A stretch of 64,000 bases of DNA from Roseibium sediminis (GCF_008711325.1 NZ_VXDB01000003.1:248001-312000), one strand, 5' to 3'. Positions 19,256 to 29,383 are shown, numbered from the stretch's first letter. Program-made: numbers and translations. The notes: a model not told the origin generated them from the sequence alone.

Positions 19256-19287
19256 AAAAAGAGGGTAGCGCCTTAAAGCGCTGCCTC
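19256..19287 (-). terminator. Intrinsic terminator overlapping the end of pyrF
   Basis: On the minus strand an eight-pair stem (GGCAGCGC with GCGCTACC, one G-T pair) closes a short loop and is followed by CTC and five T. The pyrF stop codon lies at the loop, so the terminator includes the last codons of the gene. Confidence 0.75.
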
Positions 19288-19998
19288 GATTTCGCGCACG
19301 ACGGCCTCCGCAGCCTTGCGGGGGTCATCGGCCTTTGAAATGGGTCTGCCGACAACCAGATAGTCGCTGCCCGCCTTGATCGCATCTGCAGGCGTCATAA
19401 TCCGTTGCTGATCCCCGGCAGCGCTTCCTGCCGGGCGAATACCCGGGGTTACGATCACAAGCTCGCCGCCCAGCACCTTGTGCATGGCAGATGCCTCTGT
19501 TGCCGCGCAGACGATCCCGCCCATGCCACAGGCTCGTGCATCTCGTGCCCGTGCCTCGACCACGTTCGAAATCGGCCCCTTGTATCCTGCTTCCACAAGG
19601 TCGCCCTCGCTCATGGATGTGAGAACCGTAACGCCGAGCACGCAGAGGCTCTCCACCTTGTCCTCGGTGATCGCCTTGACGGCAGCCCGCATGGTTTTCG
19701 GATAGGCATGGATCGTCATGAAGGTCATGCCCATTCTGGCGACGTTGCGCACGGCCTGCGTGATCGTGTTGTCGATGTCGTGCAGTTTGACATCGAGAAA
19801 GATCTTGTGCCCCTCGCCTGCCAACTCGCGGGCGAACTCAAGTCCACCGGCAAATTGCAGCTCCATGCCGATCTTGTAGACGCCAACGGTTCCGCGCGTG
19901 GCGGCAACCAGTTCACGGGCTGCATCAACCGTCGGAACGTCGAGCGGCAGAACAAGCCGATCTATGGCAGAGGTCGGCGCAAAACGACTGCTGGGCAT
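19273..19998 (-). CDS. pyrF: Orotidine-5'-phosphate decarboxylase
   Basis: A 241-residue TIM barrel that makes UMP from OMP. The catalytic signature 'FLDVKLHDIDNT' (67-78) holds the Asp-Lys-Asp network. 'VTPGIRPAG' and 'YLVVGRPI' are the phosphate-binding loops. The frame is open to 20064, but the ATG at 19998 has an AAGG ribosome site eight bases away and gives the usual N terminus. It is convergent with ocd and divergent from hisB. Confidence 0.97.
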   Translation of the reverse strand: MPSSRFAPTSAIDRLVLPLDVPTVDAARELVAATRGTVGVYKIGMELQFAGGLEFARELAGEGHKIFLDVKLHDIDNTITQAVRNVARMGMTFMTIHAYPKTMRAAVKAITEDKVESLCVLGVTVLTSMSEGDLVEAGYKGPISNVVEARARDARACGMGGIVCAATEASAMHKVLGGELVIVTPGIRPAGSAAGDQQRIMTPADAIKAGSDYLVVGRPISKADDPRKAAEAVVREIEAAL

Positions 19999-20197
19999 GG
20001 GAAGAACCTTTTTTCTGAGAGAACCAAGTCGACATATCAAAGCCTCGGCCCAAGTGCCAGCCAAACTGTTTCGGTTATCTGTCAGAACTCATTGACCCTG
20101 CGGCCTATTCCCAATAACCGACCGGCCTGCTACAACACCGCCGCTTGCATGAACTACGCATGGTTGGGATCGGCAAGGCTACGGAAGGAATTTTGGC

Positions 20198-20791
20198 ATG
20201 CGGACAGCATCCGTTAAGCGGAACACGAAGGAAACCCGGATCTCTGTCGAGGTAAACCTGGACGGCACCGGCGCCTATGACATCCAGACCGGTGTCGGCT
20301 TCTTCGACCATATGCTTGACCAGCTGGCCCGACATTCCCTTATCGACATCAAGATCCGTACGGAAGGCGACACGCATATCGATTTCCACCACACGGTCGA
20401 GGACACGGGGATTGCCCTCGGTCAGGCCCTGCGCGAGGCGCTGGGCGACATGGCAGGCATCACCCGCTATGGCGACACGCATCTGGCGATGGACGAGGCG
20501 CTGACGCGCTGCGCTCTGGATGTGTCCGGGCGGCCGTTCCTCGTCTGGGACGTGACATTCGACCGCGACAAGGTCGGTGAGTTCGACACCGAATTGTTCG
20601 AGGAGTTTTTCCGCGCCTTTGCGATGAATGCCGGAATTACCCTTCACATTGCCAACCTCTATGGGTCAAACTGTCACCATATCGCGGAAACCTGTTTCAA
20701 GGCCGTTGCCCGCACATTGCGCAAGGCCGTGGAGATTGATCCGCGACAGGCAGACCGGATTCCGACGACCAAGGGCCAGCTGGGCGGCTAG
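20198..20791 (+). CDS. hisB: Imidazoleglycerol-phosphate dehydratase
   Basis: A 197-residue monofunctional HisB (dehydratase only, without the N-terminal histidinol-phosphatase domain found in E. coli). The manganese-binding His/Glu motifs '[14 protein letters not shown]' and '[11 protein letters not shown]' and the repeated '[16 protein letters not shown]' are intact. It opens the histidine gene run and is followed five bases later by the DUF2628 gene. Confidence 0.98.
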   Translation: MRTASVKRNTKETRISVEVNLDGTGAYDIQTGVGFFDHMLDQLARHSLIDIKIRTEGDTHIDFHHTVEDTGIALGQALREALGDMAGITRYGDTHLAMDEALTRCALDVSGRPFLVWDVTFDRDKVGEFDTELFEEFFRAFAMNAGITLHIANLYGSNCHHIAETCFKAVARTLRKAVEIDPRQADRIPTTKGQLGG

Positions 20792-20795
20792 TGCG

Positions 20796-21305
20796 ATGAC
20801 GACTTACATAGCCTTGGCACCACCTGAAGCCGGTGGCCGCATCCGGACAGAAGCCGATGCGGACCGGCTCGTTCTGGTGCCGGACCAGTTCAGCTTCTGG
20901 GCTTTTGCGTTTTCGCTCCTGTGGTTTGCCTATCATCGCATGTGGCTGTTCGTGCTTGGTTATCTGGCGGTGACAGTCGGCCTTGAGCTTTTGGCCATCC
21001 AGATCGGCGGCGTTGCCCCAACCATCATGACTCTGGTCATTTCCGTAGCAATAGGCTTTGAAGCTCAGAACCTGCGCCGCTGGTCTTTGGAACGCAAGGG
21101 CTGGACCGTGATCGGTCATGTCGTTGCAGCCAATGCAGAGGAAGCCGAAGCGCGCATCTTGCGTCTTGCCTTTTCCGGAGCCTTGCCTGCTCCTGCAGCG
21201 ACCAGTGATGGCCCCTCGGCAAAACCGAAATCCAATCCGATCATTCCCCGCGTGGGAACAGAACAGGTTATCGGCCTGACCCTGAGGCCGGAGACGCATA
21301 GATGA
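20796..21305 (+). CDS. DUF2628 membrane protein inside the his operon
   Basis: A 169-residue protein with three closely packed hydrophobic segments (about 33-90, '[19 protein letters not shown]' onward) and a soluble tail beginning '[18 protein letters not shown]'. This matches DUF2628, a small membrane family of unknown function. The start is the ATG at 20796, four bases after the hisB stop, and its own stop overlaps the hisH ATG. It is therefore translated as part of the histidine operon, but no role in histidine synthesis is evident. Confidence 0.82.
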   Translation: MTTYIALAPPEAGGRIRTEADADRLVLVPDQFSFWAFAFSLLWFAYHRMWLFVLGYLAVTVGLELLAIQIGGVAPTIMTLVISVAIGFEAQNLRRWSLERKGWTVIGHVVAANAEEAEARILRLAFSGALPAPAATSDGPSAKPKSNPIIPRVGTEQVIGLTLRPETHR

Positions 21306-21955
21306 CAATCACAATCATTGACTACGGGTCGGGCAACCTGCGCTCGGCCGCAAAGGCGTTTGAACGTGCGGCCCGTGCCCACGCAACGTCGCCTGACATT
21401 CTCGTCACGTCCGATCCGGATCAGGTTCTGAAGGCGGACAGGATCGTGTTGCCCGGCGTCGGTGCCTTCGCGGACTGCAAGCGCGGCCTCTGGGCCGTTG
21501 AGGGCATGGCGGAAGCACTTGAGGAAGCCGTGCATAGCAAGGCACGCCCGTTCATGGGCATTTGCGTCGGCATGCAGCTGATGGCTGAACGCGGTCTGGA
21601 GTTTGAGACGAGTGAAGGCCTTGGCTGGATTGAGGGCGATGTGACAGCCATGAAGCTGTCAGACCCCTCGCTCAAGATCCCGCATATGGGCTGGAACACG
21701 ATCAACGTGTCCAATCCGGCGCACCCGGTCCTGAAGGGGATTGAAACCGGCGCCAACGGACTGCACGCCTATTTCGTCCACTCCTATCACTTTGCGACCA
21801 CGAAGGATGCCGATCGCCTCGCAAGCTTTGATTATGGCGGGACATTCACGGCCATGGTTGCAAAGGACAACATGGTCGGCACCCAGTTCCACCCGGAAAA
21901 GAGCCAGCATCTGGGTCTGGCCCTGATCGCCAATTTCCTTGACTGGACCCCTTGA
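21302..21955 (+). CDS. hisH: Imidazole glycerol phosphate synthase, glutaminase subunit
   Basis: A 217-residue class I glutamine amidotransferase that delivers ammonia to HisF. The triad is visible: nucleophile C88 in '[11 protein letters not shown]', with His and Glu in 'TQFHPEKSQ' near the C terminus. '[11 protein letters not shown]' is the oxyanion strand region. The start overlaps the preceding gene by four bases. Confidence 0.98.
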   Translation: MTITIIDYGSGNLRSAAKAFERAARAHATSPDILVTSDPDQVLKADRIVLPGVGAFADCKRGLWAVEGMAEALEEAVHSKARPFMGICVGMQLMAERGLEFETSEGLGWIEGDVTAMKLSDPSLKIPHMGWNTINVSNPAHPVLKGIETGANGLHAYFVHSYHFATTKDADRLASFDYGGTFTAMVAKDNMVGTQFHPEKSQHLGLALIANFLDWTP

Positions 21956-21971
21956 GAAGAAAAGCAAGACA

Positions 21972-22715
21972 ATGATCCTTTTTCCGGCAATTGATCTCAA
22001 GGACGGCCAGTGCGTTCGCCTCAAGCTAGGCGACATGGAGCAGGCCACGGTCTTCAACGACGATCCTGGCGCGCAGGCAAAGGCCTTCGAGGATCAGGGA
22101 TTCGAATGGCTGCATGTGGTTGACCTGAACGGCGCCTTTGCGGGCGAAAGCGTCAATGGCGCGGCCGTGGAGGCCATTCTGGCGTCGACGAAGAACCCGG
22201 TTCAGCTGGGCGGCGGTATTCGGACGCTCCAGCATATCGAGAACTGGCTCGACAAGGGGATCTCCCGTGTGATCCTTGGAACGGTGGCGGTTCGCGACCC
22301 GAACCTCGTGAAGGAAGCCTGCCGTGCCTTTCCGGGCAAGGTCGCGGTCGGCATCGATGCAAAGGGCGGTTATGTCGCCGTTGAAGGCTGGGCTGAGACC
22401 TCGGAACTGACCGCCATCGATTTGGCGAAGAAGTTCGAGGACGCTGGCGTTTCGGCGATCATCTACACCGACATCGACAGAGACGGCGTGCTGAAGGGTC
22501 TCAATATCCCCTCCACGCTGGAACTTGCCAATTCGGTTGCCATTCCGGTCATTGCATCTGGTGGCTTGGCGTCGATCGACGACATCAAGCGCCTTCTGGA
22601 GCCTGATTGCGCCATTCTGGAAGGTGCCATTTCCGGTCGGGCGCTTTATGATGGGCGTCTGGACCCTGCCGAAGCCATGGACCTGATCCTGGCTGCACGA
22701 AAGGCTGCATCATGA
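21972..22715 (+). CDS. hisA: ProFAR isomerase
   Basis: A 247-residue TIM barrel that isomerises ProFAR to PRFAR. The N-terminal catalytic Asp is in '[14 protein letters not shown]' and the second Asp in '[12 protein letters not shown]'. The phosphate-binding 'LGGGIRT' and '[10 protein letters not shown]' loops are present. The frame is open back to 21939 inside hisH, but the ATG at 21972 gives the standard N terminus. The last four bases overlap hisF. Confidence 0.98.
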   Translation: MILFPAIDLKDGQCVRLKLGDMEQATVFNDDPGAQAKAFEDQGFEWLHVVDLNGAFAGESVNGAAVEAILASTKNPVQLGGGIRTLQHIENWLDKGISRVILGTVAVRDPNLVKEACRAFPGKVAVGIDAKGGYVAVEGWAETSELTAIDLAKKFEDAGVSAIIYTDIDRDGVLKGLNIPSTLELANSVAIPVIASGGLASIDDIKRLLEPDCAILEGAISGRALYDGRLDPAEAMDLILAARKAAS

Positions 22716-23491
22716 CCTTGAAGGCGCGTATCATTCCCTGCCTGGACGTCAAGGATGGCCGTGTGGTCAAGGGCGTCAATTTCGTCGATCTGGTGGATGC
22801 CGGAGACCCGGTCGAGGCCGCCAAGGCCTATGACGCGGCAGGTGCAGACGAACTTTGCTTTCTCGATATCACGGCAAGCCATGAAGGCCGCGACACGATC
22901 TATGACGTAGTGCGGCGCACGGCAGAGGCCTGCTTCATGCCAGTGACCGTTGGCGGCGGTGTGCGAAGTGTCGAGGACATCCGCAAGCTGCTCCTCTCGG
23001 GTGCAGACAAGGTTTCGATCAACACGGCTGCCGTGAACAATCCGGATTTCGTGCGCGACGCCGCGGAAAAATTCGGCTCCCAGTGCATTGTTGTCTCCAT
23101 TGACGCCAAGCAGGTGAATGCGCCGGGAGAGCCGGACAAGTTCGAGATCTTCACCCACGGTGGACGCAACGCCACCGGTATTGATGCCATCGAGTTTGCA
23201 AAAAAGGTGGTGGAGCTTGGCGCCGGCGAGCTTCTGGTGACCTCCATGGACCGGGACGGCACGAAGTCGGGCTACAATCTCGCGCTCACCCGCGCCATCG
23301 CCGATGCGGTCACCGTTCCGGTCATCGCTTCGGGCGGTGTCGGCACGCTGGACCATATGGTGGAAGGCATCCGCGACGGCCACGCGACCGCGGTGCTTGC
23401 AGCGTCGATCTTCCACTTTGGCGAATATTCCATTCAGGAAACCAAGAAACACATGCAGCAAGCGGGCCTTGAAGTCCGTCTGGATCCCTGA
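22712..23491 (+). CDS. hisF: Imidazole glycerol phosphate synthase, cyclase subunit
   Basis: A 259-residue partner of HisH that forms IGP and AICAR. Catalytic Asp residues lie in '[15 protein letters not shown]' (D12) and '[12 protein letters not shown]'. 'VTVGGGVRS' and '[11 protein letters not shown]' bind the two phosphates. ATGA overlap with hisA indicates translational coupling. Confidence 0.98.
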   Translation: MTLKARIIPCLDVKDGRVVKGVNFVDLVDAGDPVEAAKAYDAAGADELCFLDITASHEGRDTIYDVVRRTAEACFMPVTVGGGVRSVEDIRKLLLSGADKVSINTAAVNNPDFVRDAAEKFGSQCIVVSIDAKQVNAPGEPDKFEIFTHGGRNATGIDAIEFAKKVVELGAGELLVTSMDRDGTKSGYNLALTRAIADAVTVPVIASGGVGTLDHMVEGIRDGHATAVLAASIFHFGEYSIQETKKHMQQAGLEVRLDP

Positions 23492-23521
23492 TCCGGCTGT
23501 CCAACAGGGCGTACTCGACCA

Positions 23522-23845
23522 ATGACGATCTTCACACTGTCGGATCTCGACGCCATTATCGCCCGGCGCGCGGAAAGCGATGACGAAAAGTCCTATACCC
23601 GCAAATTGATGGGCAAGGGCGTTGCCAAATGCGCGCAGAAACTGGGTGAGGAGGCCGTCGAGGCAGCGATTGCGGCGGTTCAGGGTGACAAGCAAGACCT
23701 GACCGGTGAAGCGGCCGATGTCCTGTATCATCTGCTTGTTGTCCTGAAGGCATCCGGTGTGCCCTTGAGCGACGTCATGAGCGAACTTGAACGCCGGACA
23801 GCACAGACCGGTTTGGAAGAAAAGGCGCAGCGTCCGGCCAACTAG
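23522..23845 (+). CDS. hisE: Phosphoribosyl-ATP pyrophosphatase
   Basis: A 107-residue all-alpha MazG-like enzyme that converts PR-ATP to PR-AMP. The metal-binding motif region '[18 protein letters not shown]' and '[13 protein letters not shown]' are characteristic. It is monofunctional, with no fused HisI domain. It ends 38 bases before coaA on the same strand. Confidence 0.97.
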   Translation: MTIFTLSDLDAIIARRAESDDEKSYTRKLMGKGVAKCAQKLGEEAVEAAIAAVQGDKQDLTGEAADVLYHLLVVLKASGVPLSDVMSELERRTAQTGLEEKAQRPAN

Positions 23846-23883
23846 GCGGCGCAGGCGATTGGGGCGACGGGGTTGACGCTGCC

Positions 23884-24849
23884 ATGGATCAAAAAGTCCT
23901 TGTGAAACAGGAAATGGACCTGTCGCCCTATCGGGTCTTCGACGAGAAGCAATGGGCGCGCCTGAGGGCGGACACGCCGATGACGCTGACCGAGGCAGAG
24001 GTCACGCAACTGCAGGGGCTCAATGACCCGATGTCCATCGAGCAGGTGGAAAAGATCTATCTGCCGCTCTCCCGGCTTCTGGCTTTTTATGCCGAATCCA
24101 CCTTCGGACTGCATACCGCGACCCAGCAATTCCTCGGCACCAGGGACAGTAAAATCCCGTTTATCATCGGGGTTGCAGGTTCGGTTTCCGTCGGGAAGTC
24201 GACCACATCGCGCGTGTTGAGAGAACTCTTGGCCCGCTGGCCAGCCAGCCCCAAGGTTGATCTTGTGACCACCGACGGGTTCTTGCACCCCAACGCGGTG
24301 CTGGAGCGTGAAGGCCTCATGGGAAAGAAGGGCTTTCCGGAAAGCTTTGACAGGCCGAGCCTGTTGAAGTTCCTGTCCGACATCAAGGCCGGCAAACGGA
24401 ACGTTCGCGCCCCGGTCTATTCCCACTTCTACTATGATGTGATGCCCGGCCATTCGGTGACGGTCGACAAGCCCGACATCCTGATCGTGGAAGGCTTGAA
24501 TGTCCTGCAGACGCGGGAGCTGCCCAAGGATGGGCGCGCGGTCCCGTTTGTCTCTGACTTCTTCGACTTCTCCGTCTATATCGATGCAGACGAGCAGCTT
24601 CTGGAAGACTGGTATGTGGAGCGCTTCATGCGCCTGCGCGAGACAGCATTCCGGGATCCGAGCTCCTACTTCCACCGCTATTCGCGCATCAATGACGAAG
24701 AAGCGCTGGAAACCGCGCTGCGTATCTGGCGGGATATCAACCTGGTGAATTTGCGCGAAAACATTTTCCCGACGCGTCCGCGGGCGGATCTGATCCTGAC
24801 AAAGGACAAGAGCCACAAAATTTCGAAGGTGGCTCTCCGGAAAATCTAG
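23884..24849 (+). CDS. coaA: Pantothenate kinase (type I)
   Basis: A 321-residue P-loop kinase that phosphorylates pantothenate in the first committed step of coenzyme A synthesis. Walker A '[15 protein letters not shown]' spans 96-110, '[11 protein letters not shown]' follows, and '[14 protein letters not shown]' lies in the C-terminal half. The length and motifs match bacterial CoaA (type I, normally feedback-inhibited by CoA). It is the last gene of the his block, and its stop codon abuts a hairpin repeat. Confidence 0.98.
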   Translation: MDQKVLVKQEMDLSPYRVFDEKQWARLRADTPMTLTEAEVTQLQGLNDPMSIEQVEKIYLPLSRLLAFYAESTFGLHTATQQFLGTRDSKIPFIIGVAGSVSVGKSTTSRVLRELLARWPASPKVDLVTTDGFLHPNAVLEREGLMGKKGFPESFDRPSLLKFLSDIKAGKRNVRAPVYSHFYYDVMPGHSVTVDKPDILIVEGLNVLQTRELPKDGRAVPFVSDFFDFSVYIDADEQLLEDWYVERFMRLRETAFRDPSSYFHRYSRINDEEALETALRIWRDINLVNLRENIFPTRPRADLILTKDKSHKISKVALRKI

Positions 24850-24952
24850 AGCATTTCCAGGCGAAGTGGATACCGGTTCGCCGTCAGGAAATGCGCCAAA
24901 TCAAATATTTAGAGCACGTCGAGTGATTCAGTGAATGCGAGACGTGCTCTAG
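24850..24952. repeat. Rhizobial-type intergenic double-hairpin repeat
   Basis: Two adjacent inverted repeats start at the coaA stop. In the first, GCATTTCC (24851-24858) pairs with GGAAATGC (24887-24894), with an inner GGCGAA/TTCGCC. The second has perfect ten-base arms, AGAGCACGTC (24911-24920) and GACGTGCTCT (24941-24950). The sequence style ('AGAGCATTTCC...GGAAATGCG' then 'AGAGC...GCTCT') resembles a dispersed intergenic repeat I recall from Rhizobiales genomes. No second copy was noticed in this window. Confidence 0.65.
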
Positions 24953-24961
24953 AAAGGTTGA

Positions 24962-25010
24962 GGCCAGCGACCTTTCAGCCGATCGAAGCCTACTGGTCGC
25001 TGGCCTTTTT
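24962..25010 (+). terminator. Intrinsic terminator downstream of coaA
   Basis: Perfect eleven-base arms GGCCAGCGACC (24962-24972) and GGTCGCTGGCC (24995-25005) are followed by five T. The loop is long at 22 bases. The T tract is on the plus strand, so it serves the his-coaA transcript rather than the convergent chemoreceptor gene. Confidence 0.8.
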
Positions 25011-25021
25011 GTGCTTGCTGA

Positions 25022-26716
25022 TCAAGCGGCCGATGTTGCCCGGATTTCATCGCTGAAGTGATGAACCTGCGCCTTCAGCGTGTCCACGATCTCCTGCAGA
25101 TGCTGCGCAGAATCGTTGAGATCACGCGCAGAGCGCTGGGTTTCCTCCGTACAGGTGGATACCGACTTGATGCGCGATGTCACCTGCCCGGTTCCCTGCG
25201 AGGCAAGGGTCGCATTCTGGGCGATCTCGTGAGTGGCCTGCTTTTGCTCCTCGACCGAATTGGCGATGGAACGGGCGATCTCGTTCATCTGGTCGACGAT
25301 CGCTTCCACCGAGGAAATAGCCTGAACCGTGTCACGGGTTTCGCTCTGGATCGCAGTGATCTGGCTTGAAATCTCTTCCGTTGCCTTTGACGTTTGGGTC
25401 GCAAGCTCCTTCACTTCCGCAGCGACGACCGCAAAACCCTTGCCTGCTTCCCCGGCTCGCGCTGCTTCAATGGTGGCGTTGAGCGCCAGAAGATTGGTCT
25501 GTTCGGCAATCGTCTGGATCAACGTGACCACTTCCCCGATGCGTTCTGCAGCCTGTGACAGGCTCGCCATGCGTTCGCTGGTGGAACGTGCTTCGTCCGT
25601 CGCCTGGGCAGCGATTTCGCTGGACGACTGGACCTGTCGGCCAATCTCGTTGACGGAAGACGACAGTTCCTCGGCAGCGGCTGCCACCGTGTCCACATTG
25701 CCGGAAGCCTGCAGGGAAGCATCGGCAACCATGTTGCTTTCGGCGTTTGTATTCTCCGCGCCCCGTGCCATTTCACTGGAGGCCTGACGAAGCGCTGCAA
25801 CGGACGCCTCGAACTCGGAGACCAGGTTGACGATCTGGAGATCAAAATCGGCACCCAGTTGACGGATATGGTTCGCCTTCATGAGGTCGCTCTCGTGATG
25901 CGCCTGCTGCTGGCTTTCCAATTCGCGGCGTTTCACCTCGTTGGCAAGAAACACCTTCATGGCCGTGGCCATTTTTCCGATTTCGTCGTGGCGATCGTCT
26001 TCGGGCAGATGAATGTCCAGATCCCCGTTCGCAAGGGAATCCATGTTTGATGCAAAGGAACGTAGCGGAGACACCGTGCTGCGGACTGCAAAAAAGGCAA
26101 CGGTCAGCGCGGCAGCCGTGCCAAGGACGGTGAGAAGAAGCAGAATATACGCCTCTTCCATATAGGCTTCGTGGATATCATCGACATAGACCCCGGTACC
26201 GATCACCCACCCCCAAGGAGCAAAGTTACTGCCCCAGCCGTGTTTTTCTACCGGTGCACTGTCCCCTGCGCGCGGCCACATATATTCGATTGCCGTTTCA
26301 CTGTTGGTGCGGGCTTTCTCCACCAGGGCCTTGATGGACTCCACGCCATTAGGATCTTTCGCGCCCAGCAGGGATTTGCCTACGATCTCAGCCTTGGCAT
26401 GCGCAATGACAGTACCGTCATAATCGAGAACATAAACATAGTTCCCGTCTTCATATCGGATGGCCCCTATCGCCTCGAGCGCAGCTTTTTTGGCTGCGTC
26501 CGTCGTCAGTTTACCGGCCTTCTCCAAGGCGTGGAAATGCTCGGCGATCGATTTTGCACTGTCTGAAACATGCTTGATCTGATTCAACCGCTCTCCATGC
26601 ATGGAAACATGCAACTTGTTCAGGCTTACGAAAGAAAGAGCAACCGTAAAAATAAGTATAGTCGCGATGGGAAGGCATATCTTCCACGATAAAGGCCAGT
26701 TCTTATAGGTCATCAT
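25022..26716 (-). CDS. Methyl-accepting chemotaxis protein, single Cache domain
   Basis: A 564-residue chemoreceptor. The first transmembrane helix is at about 10-30. A periplasmic single-Cache domain (about 35-185) includes '[19 protein letters not shown]' and '[14 protein letters not shown]', typical of sCache_2 modules that sense small organic acids or similar ligands. The second helix (about 190-211) leads into a HAMP domain ('[19 protein letters not shown]') and a long coiled-coil signalling domain with the conserved hairpin tip '[19 protein letters not shown]'. The ligand is unknown. No che genes are nearby. The promoter region upstream is AT-rich. Confidence 0.96.
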   Translation of the reverse strand: MMTYKNWPLSWKICLPIATILIFTVALSFVSLNKLHVSMHGERLNQIKHVSDSAKSIAEHFHALEKAGKLTTDAAKKAALEAIGAIRYEDGNYVYVLDYDGTVIAHAKAEIVGKSLLGAKDPNGVESIKALVEKARTNSETAIEYMWPRAGDSAPVEKHGWGSNFAPWGWVIGTGVYVDDIHEAYMEEAYILLLLTVLGTAAALTVAFFAVRSTVSPLRSFASNMDSLANGDLDIHLPEDDRHDEIGKMATAMKVFLANEVKRRELESQQQAHHESDLMKANHIRQLGADFDLQIVNLVSEFEASVAALRQASSEMARGAENTNAESNMVADASLQASGNVDTVAAAAEELSSSVNEIGRQVQSSSEIAAQATDEARSTSERMASLSQAAERIGEVVTLIQTIAEQTNLLALNATIEAARAGEAGKGFAVVAAEVKELATQTSKATEEISSQITAIQSETRDTVQAISSVEAIVDQMNEIARSIANSVEEQKQATHEIAQNATLASQGTGQVTSRIKSVSTCTEETQRSARDLNDSAQHLQEIVDTLKAQVHHFSDEIRATSAA

Positions 26717-27005
26717 TTGCCCCCAGAAGGTGATCAGAGGGCTGATTATGCCTATATCAGTTACGTCAGTATTAAACTTTGATATTTCGAGCCAAGTAAA
26801 TAAAAGAGAAAAACAGCAATGAATTTATTGTGCTGATGGTAATATATGTCAGTGCAAGTATATCTCAGTTGTATTGAGTCTCAATATTGCAGCGAGAAAT
26901 TCAACGGTAAGCCATTGTCGGAACGCCTCACCCGCAAACGGGCAACGGTCGGCAAAGTCATTGCCAGCGATCAGGCACCGTGAAAATTGACGGCTGCGGC
27001 AGGAT

Positions 27006-28742
27006 TTAGCGGCGGGCGCAAAATACCTCGCGCAGTCCGGGGCGCGACCAGGTCAGATTGTTGACCTGGCCCTTCAGACTGTGCCCGTCACCGCTGTAAT
27101 TGAAACCGCCAGCGGCACCGAGATTTCGAAGTGTCACGACCCCGTAGCCCATTTCGGCAATGGTCGCCGAGCTGCCGTCATCGGCATAAACGACGTTGAG
27201 GTCCACTCCTGCGGTGCAAAGATAGTCTGCAACCGTGCGGGCCGCCGAGAAGGTCTGGCCGCCCTGAGGGCCGACATCTGCCGGTGGCAGCGGGTTGCCG
27301 GTTGCGATCCAGTCATTGTTGGTAGAGGCACCGCCGCCATCTTGTATCACCACTTCGCGATACGGCGTGTTGCTGACATAGATACCCCGGCACTGCCCAC
27401 CTGCGCCGCGAACGATCCAGGCGTGGGACACGTAGGTCTGTTGCTCGAGGATCTGACCCGGTTCCAGGCGGGCATAGGGCCGCTCACCGCCGTAATAATC
27501 TACCCAATGAACTTCGATGGCGCTGTTGGAGCTGTTGCGGAAGATAATCTGGCCGGGTCTGTCGGCTTGTGCCGAAACCACTCTGCCAACTTCTGAACAG
27601 GAGCGATCGCTCAATGTCGAGCCGTCGGCCCCGCCAACACCATTTTGTTCTTCGCCAACGATGACCTGTGCTTCGGAGCAGGCAGCTACGAACAGGCGGA
27701 CCGGTGAAGCGCTGCCCTTCAGGGAAATCGAATAGGGCGGAAGACCATCAACGGCAACATTGACGACTGAATCCTTGATCAGCCCCTGCCAGAGCGGGTC
27801 TGTCATCGGCAGTTCGACTTCCGGGAAGGAGGCGTTCTGAAAATTATTCGCCGAAGAGCCGATGGCATAATGGGTCGCGGAAAAAGTATCCGTCCCAATG
27901 CGCACCGGATGGGAAAGACCTGCAGAGATGGCAGCGGACGTTCGTCTCAACGTTATGGTCGCAACGCCGCTCTGTGTGTCACAGCGGGCAAGAAAGTCAG
28001 CATCATTTGCACCGCCACCTTCGTGAACGAGAGTGGATGGGGCACCCGGCGCTGATCCCGTCTCAACCTTCCATGTTCGGGCATCGCTCGGTGTCGTACC
28101 CAAAAATCCGGAAATGACCCCAGCTGGCTGAGCTGCTTGAGGGTCAAGGGCAGCTGTTGTCGTGGTGGCCGGAGCATCGATCGGGGTGTTGACCGGTTCC
28201 AGCGGCTTCAAGGGCGAGTCCGTGGAGGGGGAGACCGCCTCCAGCCCGGACTTTTGCTGGGCTTCAGTTGACTTTGAGGGCGTGGTCGGGGTGCTTGTAA
28301 CTGTTTGGGTTTTCTGAGTCGCGGGTGCTTTTGTCGAGGGTACGGTTCCGCCCGTTCCCTGAATGACACGGGCCTGGCCCGGCTTGCCATCCAGTTCGAC
28401 ATCCACCACGAGCGTGTCACCGCTGCAAAGATGGGCGTCACGATGCAGAACGCGGCTGTTTTCAAGCGTGACTTCAAGTTTGACGTCGCAAGGCGGGGTG
28501 GTTCCGCTGCTGCCGAGCGTATCGATGATCACGCCGTCCTTGTCGCGGTTGATGATCGGTCGATACTTCTTGTCGATCAGAACCGAACGGATGCTCGGCG
28601 AGGCGGGAAGGACGTTGATCCGTATGGTTTCCGGCGGTGTCTGGGCAAGGGAAGGGGTTGCCGGAGAAAGCGCTGCAAGTGTCAAGGGTGCGACCATCAA
28701 GAGACGCCATGCCGACGTCGCGACCCCTTTATTGCCTGACAT
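27006..28742 (-). CDS. Exported protein with VHL-beta-like and MliC-like domains
   Basis: A 578-residue protein with a Sec signal peptide (cleavage after about residue 33, PSLA-QTPP). A Cys-containing N-terminal region (about 40-125) is followed by a Thr/Pro/Ser-rich linker (130-205) and a beta-rich middle domain (220-360). Residues about 395-465 match the von Hippel-Lindau beta-domain pattern: 'IIFRNSSNSAIEVHWVDY', 'PYARLEPGQ', 'TYVSHAWIVR'. Residues about 502-576 resemble the MliC C-type lysozyme inhibitor fold ('DYLCTAGVDLNVVYADDG', Cys509 and Cys575). Periplasmic or surface location is inferred. It lies 83 bases downstream of actR on the same strand. The domain calls are by eye, and no experimental role is known to me. 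Confidence 0.75.
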   Translation of the reverse strand: MSGNKGVATSAWRLLMVAPLTLAALSPATPSLAQTPPETIRINVLPASPSIRSVLIDKKYRPIINRDKDGVIIDTLGSSGTTPPCDVKLEVTLENSRVLHRDAHLCSGDTLVVDVELDGKPGQARVIQGTGGTVPSTKAPATQKTQTVTSTPTTPSKSTEAQQKSGLEAVSPSTDSPLKPLEPVNTPIDAPATTTTAALDPQAAQPAGVISGFLGTTPSDARTWKVETGSAPGAPSTLVHEGGGANDADFLARCDTQSGVATITLRRTSAAISAGLSHPVRIGTDTFSATHYAIGSSANNFQNASFPEVELPMTDPLWQGLIKDSVVNVAVDGLPPYSISLKGSASPVRLFVAACSEAQVIVGEEQNGVGGADGSTLSDRSCSEVGRVVSAQADRPGQIIFRNSSNSAIEVHWVDYYGGERPYARLEPGQILEQQTYVSHAWIVRGAGGQCRGIYVSNTPYREVVIQDGGGASTNNDWIATGNPLPPADVGPQGGQTFSAARTVADYLCTAGVDLNVVYADDGSSATIAEMGYGVVTLRNLGAAGGFNYSGDGHSLKGQVNNLTWSRPGLREVFCARR

Positions 28743-28825
28743 ACTGAACCTGCTCCCGACGTTGCCCTATACGTGATTTGACGCAGTAAATGCGCATGAT
28801 GGCAAAGAAAGGGCAAGACCGGAGG

Positions 28826-29383
28826 TTAACGTGGGGCTCTTTTAGCCAGAATTCGTTGCAGGGTTCGACGATGCATGTTGAGGCGTCTTGCCGTTTCCGA
28901 AACATTTCGGTCGCACAGTTCGAAAACCCGCTGGATGTGCTCCCATCTCACCCGGTCCGCGGACATCGGATTTTCCGGCGGTGGAGCCTTGTCTTCCGGC
29001 TTGCGGGCCAGCGCGGCAATGATGTCGTCAGGGTCTGCCGGTTTGGACAGGTAATCGACTGCGCCGAGTTTGACTGCGGTCACGGCCGTGGCGATGTTGC
29101 CGTATCCGGTCAGGATGACGGCCCGGCATTCGGGGCGCCTCTGGCGGATCGTGTCGATGACATCCAGACCGTTCCCGTCCTCAAGGCGCATGTCCACGAC
29201 AGCGAAGGCCGGCGATGTGCTGGAAAGTTTGGCGACAGCCTCACGAACACCATCAGCGGTATCGACCGTAAAACCACGTTTTTCCATGGCGCGCGCGAGT
29301 CTTTGTTGAAACGGTTTGTCATCGTCAACAATCAAAAGGCTCTTGTCTTCAAATTCACCAAGAGCGGCGGTCGCATCAGTCAT
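28826..29383 (-). CDS. actR: Redox response regulator ActR/RegA
   Basis: A 185-residue response regulator. The receiver has the acidic pair 'LIVDDDKPF', the phosphoacceptor D64 in 'AVVDMRLEDGNGLD', and the 'SKPADPDD' Lys. The C-terminal Fis-type helix-turn-helix 'NVSETARRLNMHRRTLQRIL' is nearly invariant in RegA/ActR/PrrA proteins. These globally control respiration, carbon and nitrogen fixation and acid tolerance in response to redox state. It lies 87 bases downstream of the cognate kinase gene. Confidence 0.96.
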   Translation of the reverse strand: MTDATAALGEFEDKSLLIVDDDKPFQQRLARAMEKRGFTVDTADGVREAVAKLSSTSPAFAVVDMRLEDGNGLDVIDTIRQRRPECRAVILTGYGNIATAVTAVKLGAVDYLSKPADPDDIIAALARKPEDKAPPPENPMSADRVRWEHIQRVFELCDRNVSETARRLNMHRRTLQRILAKRAPR

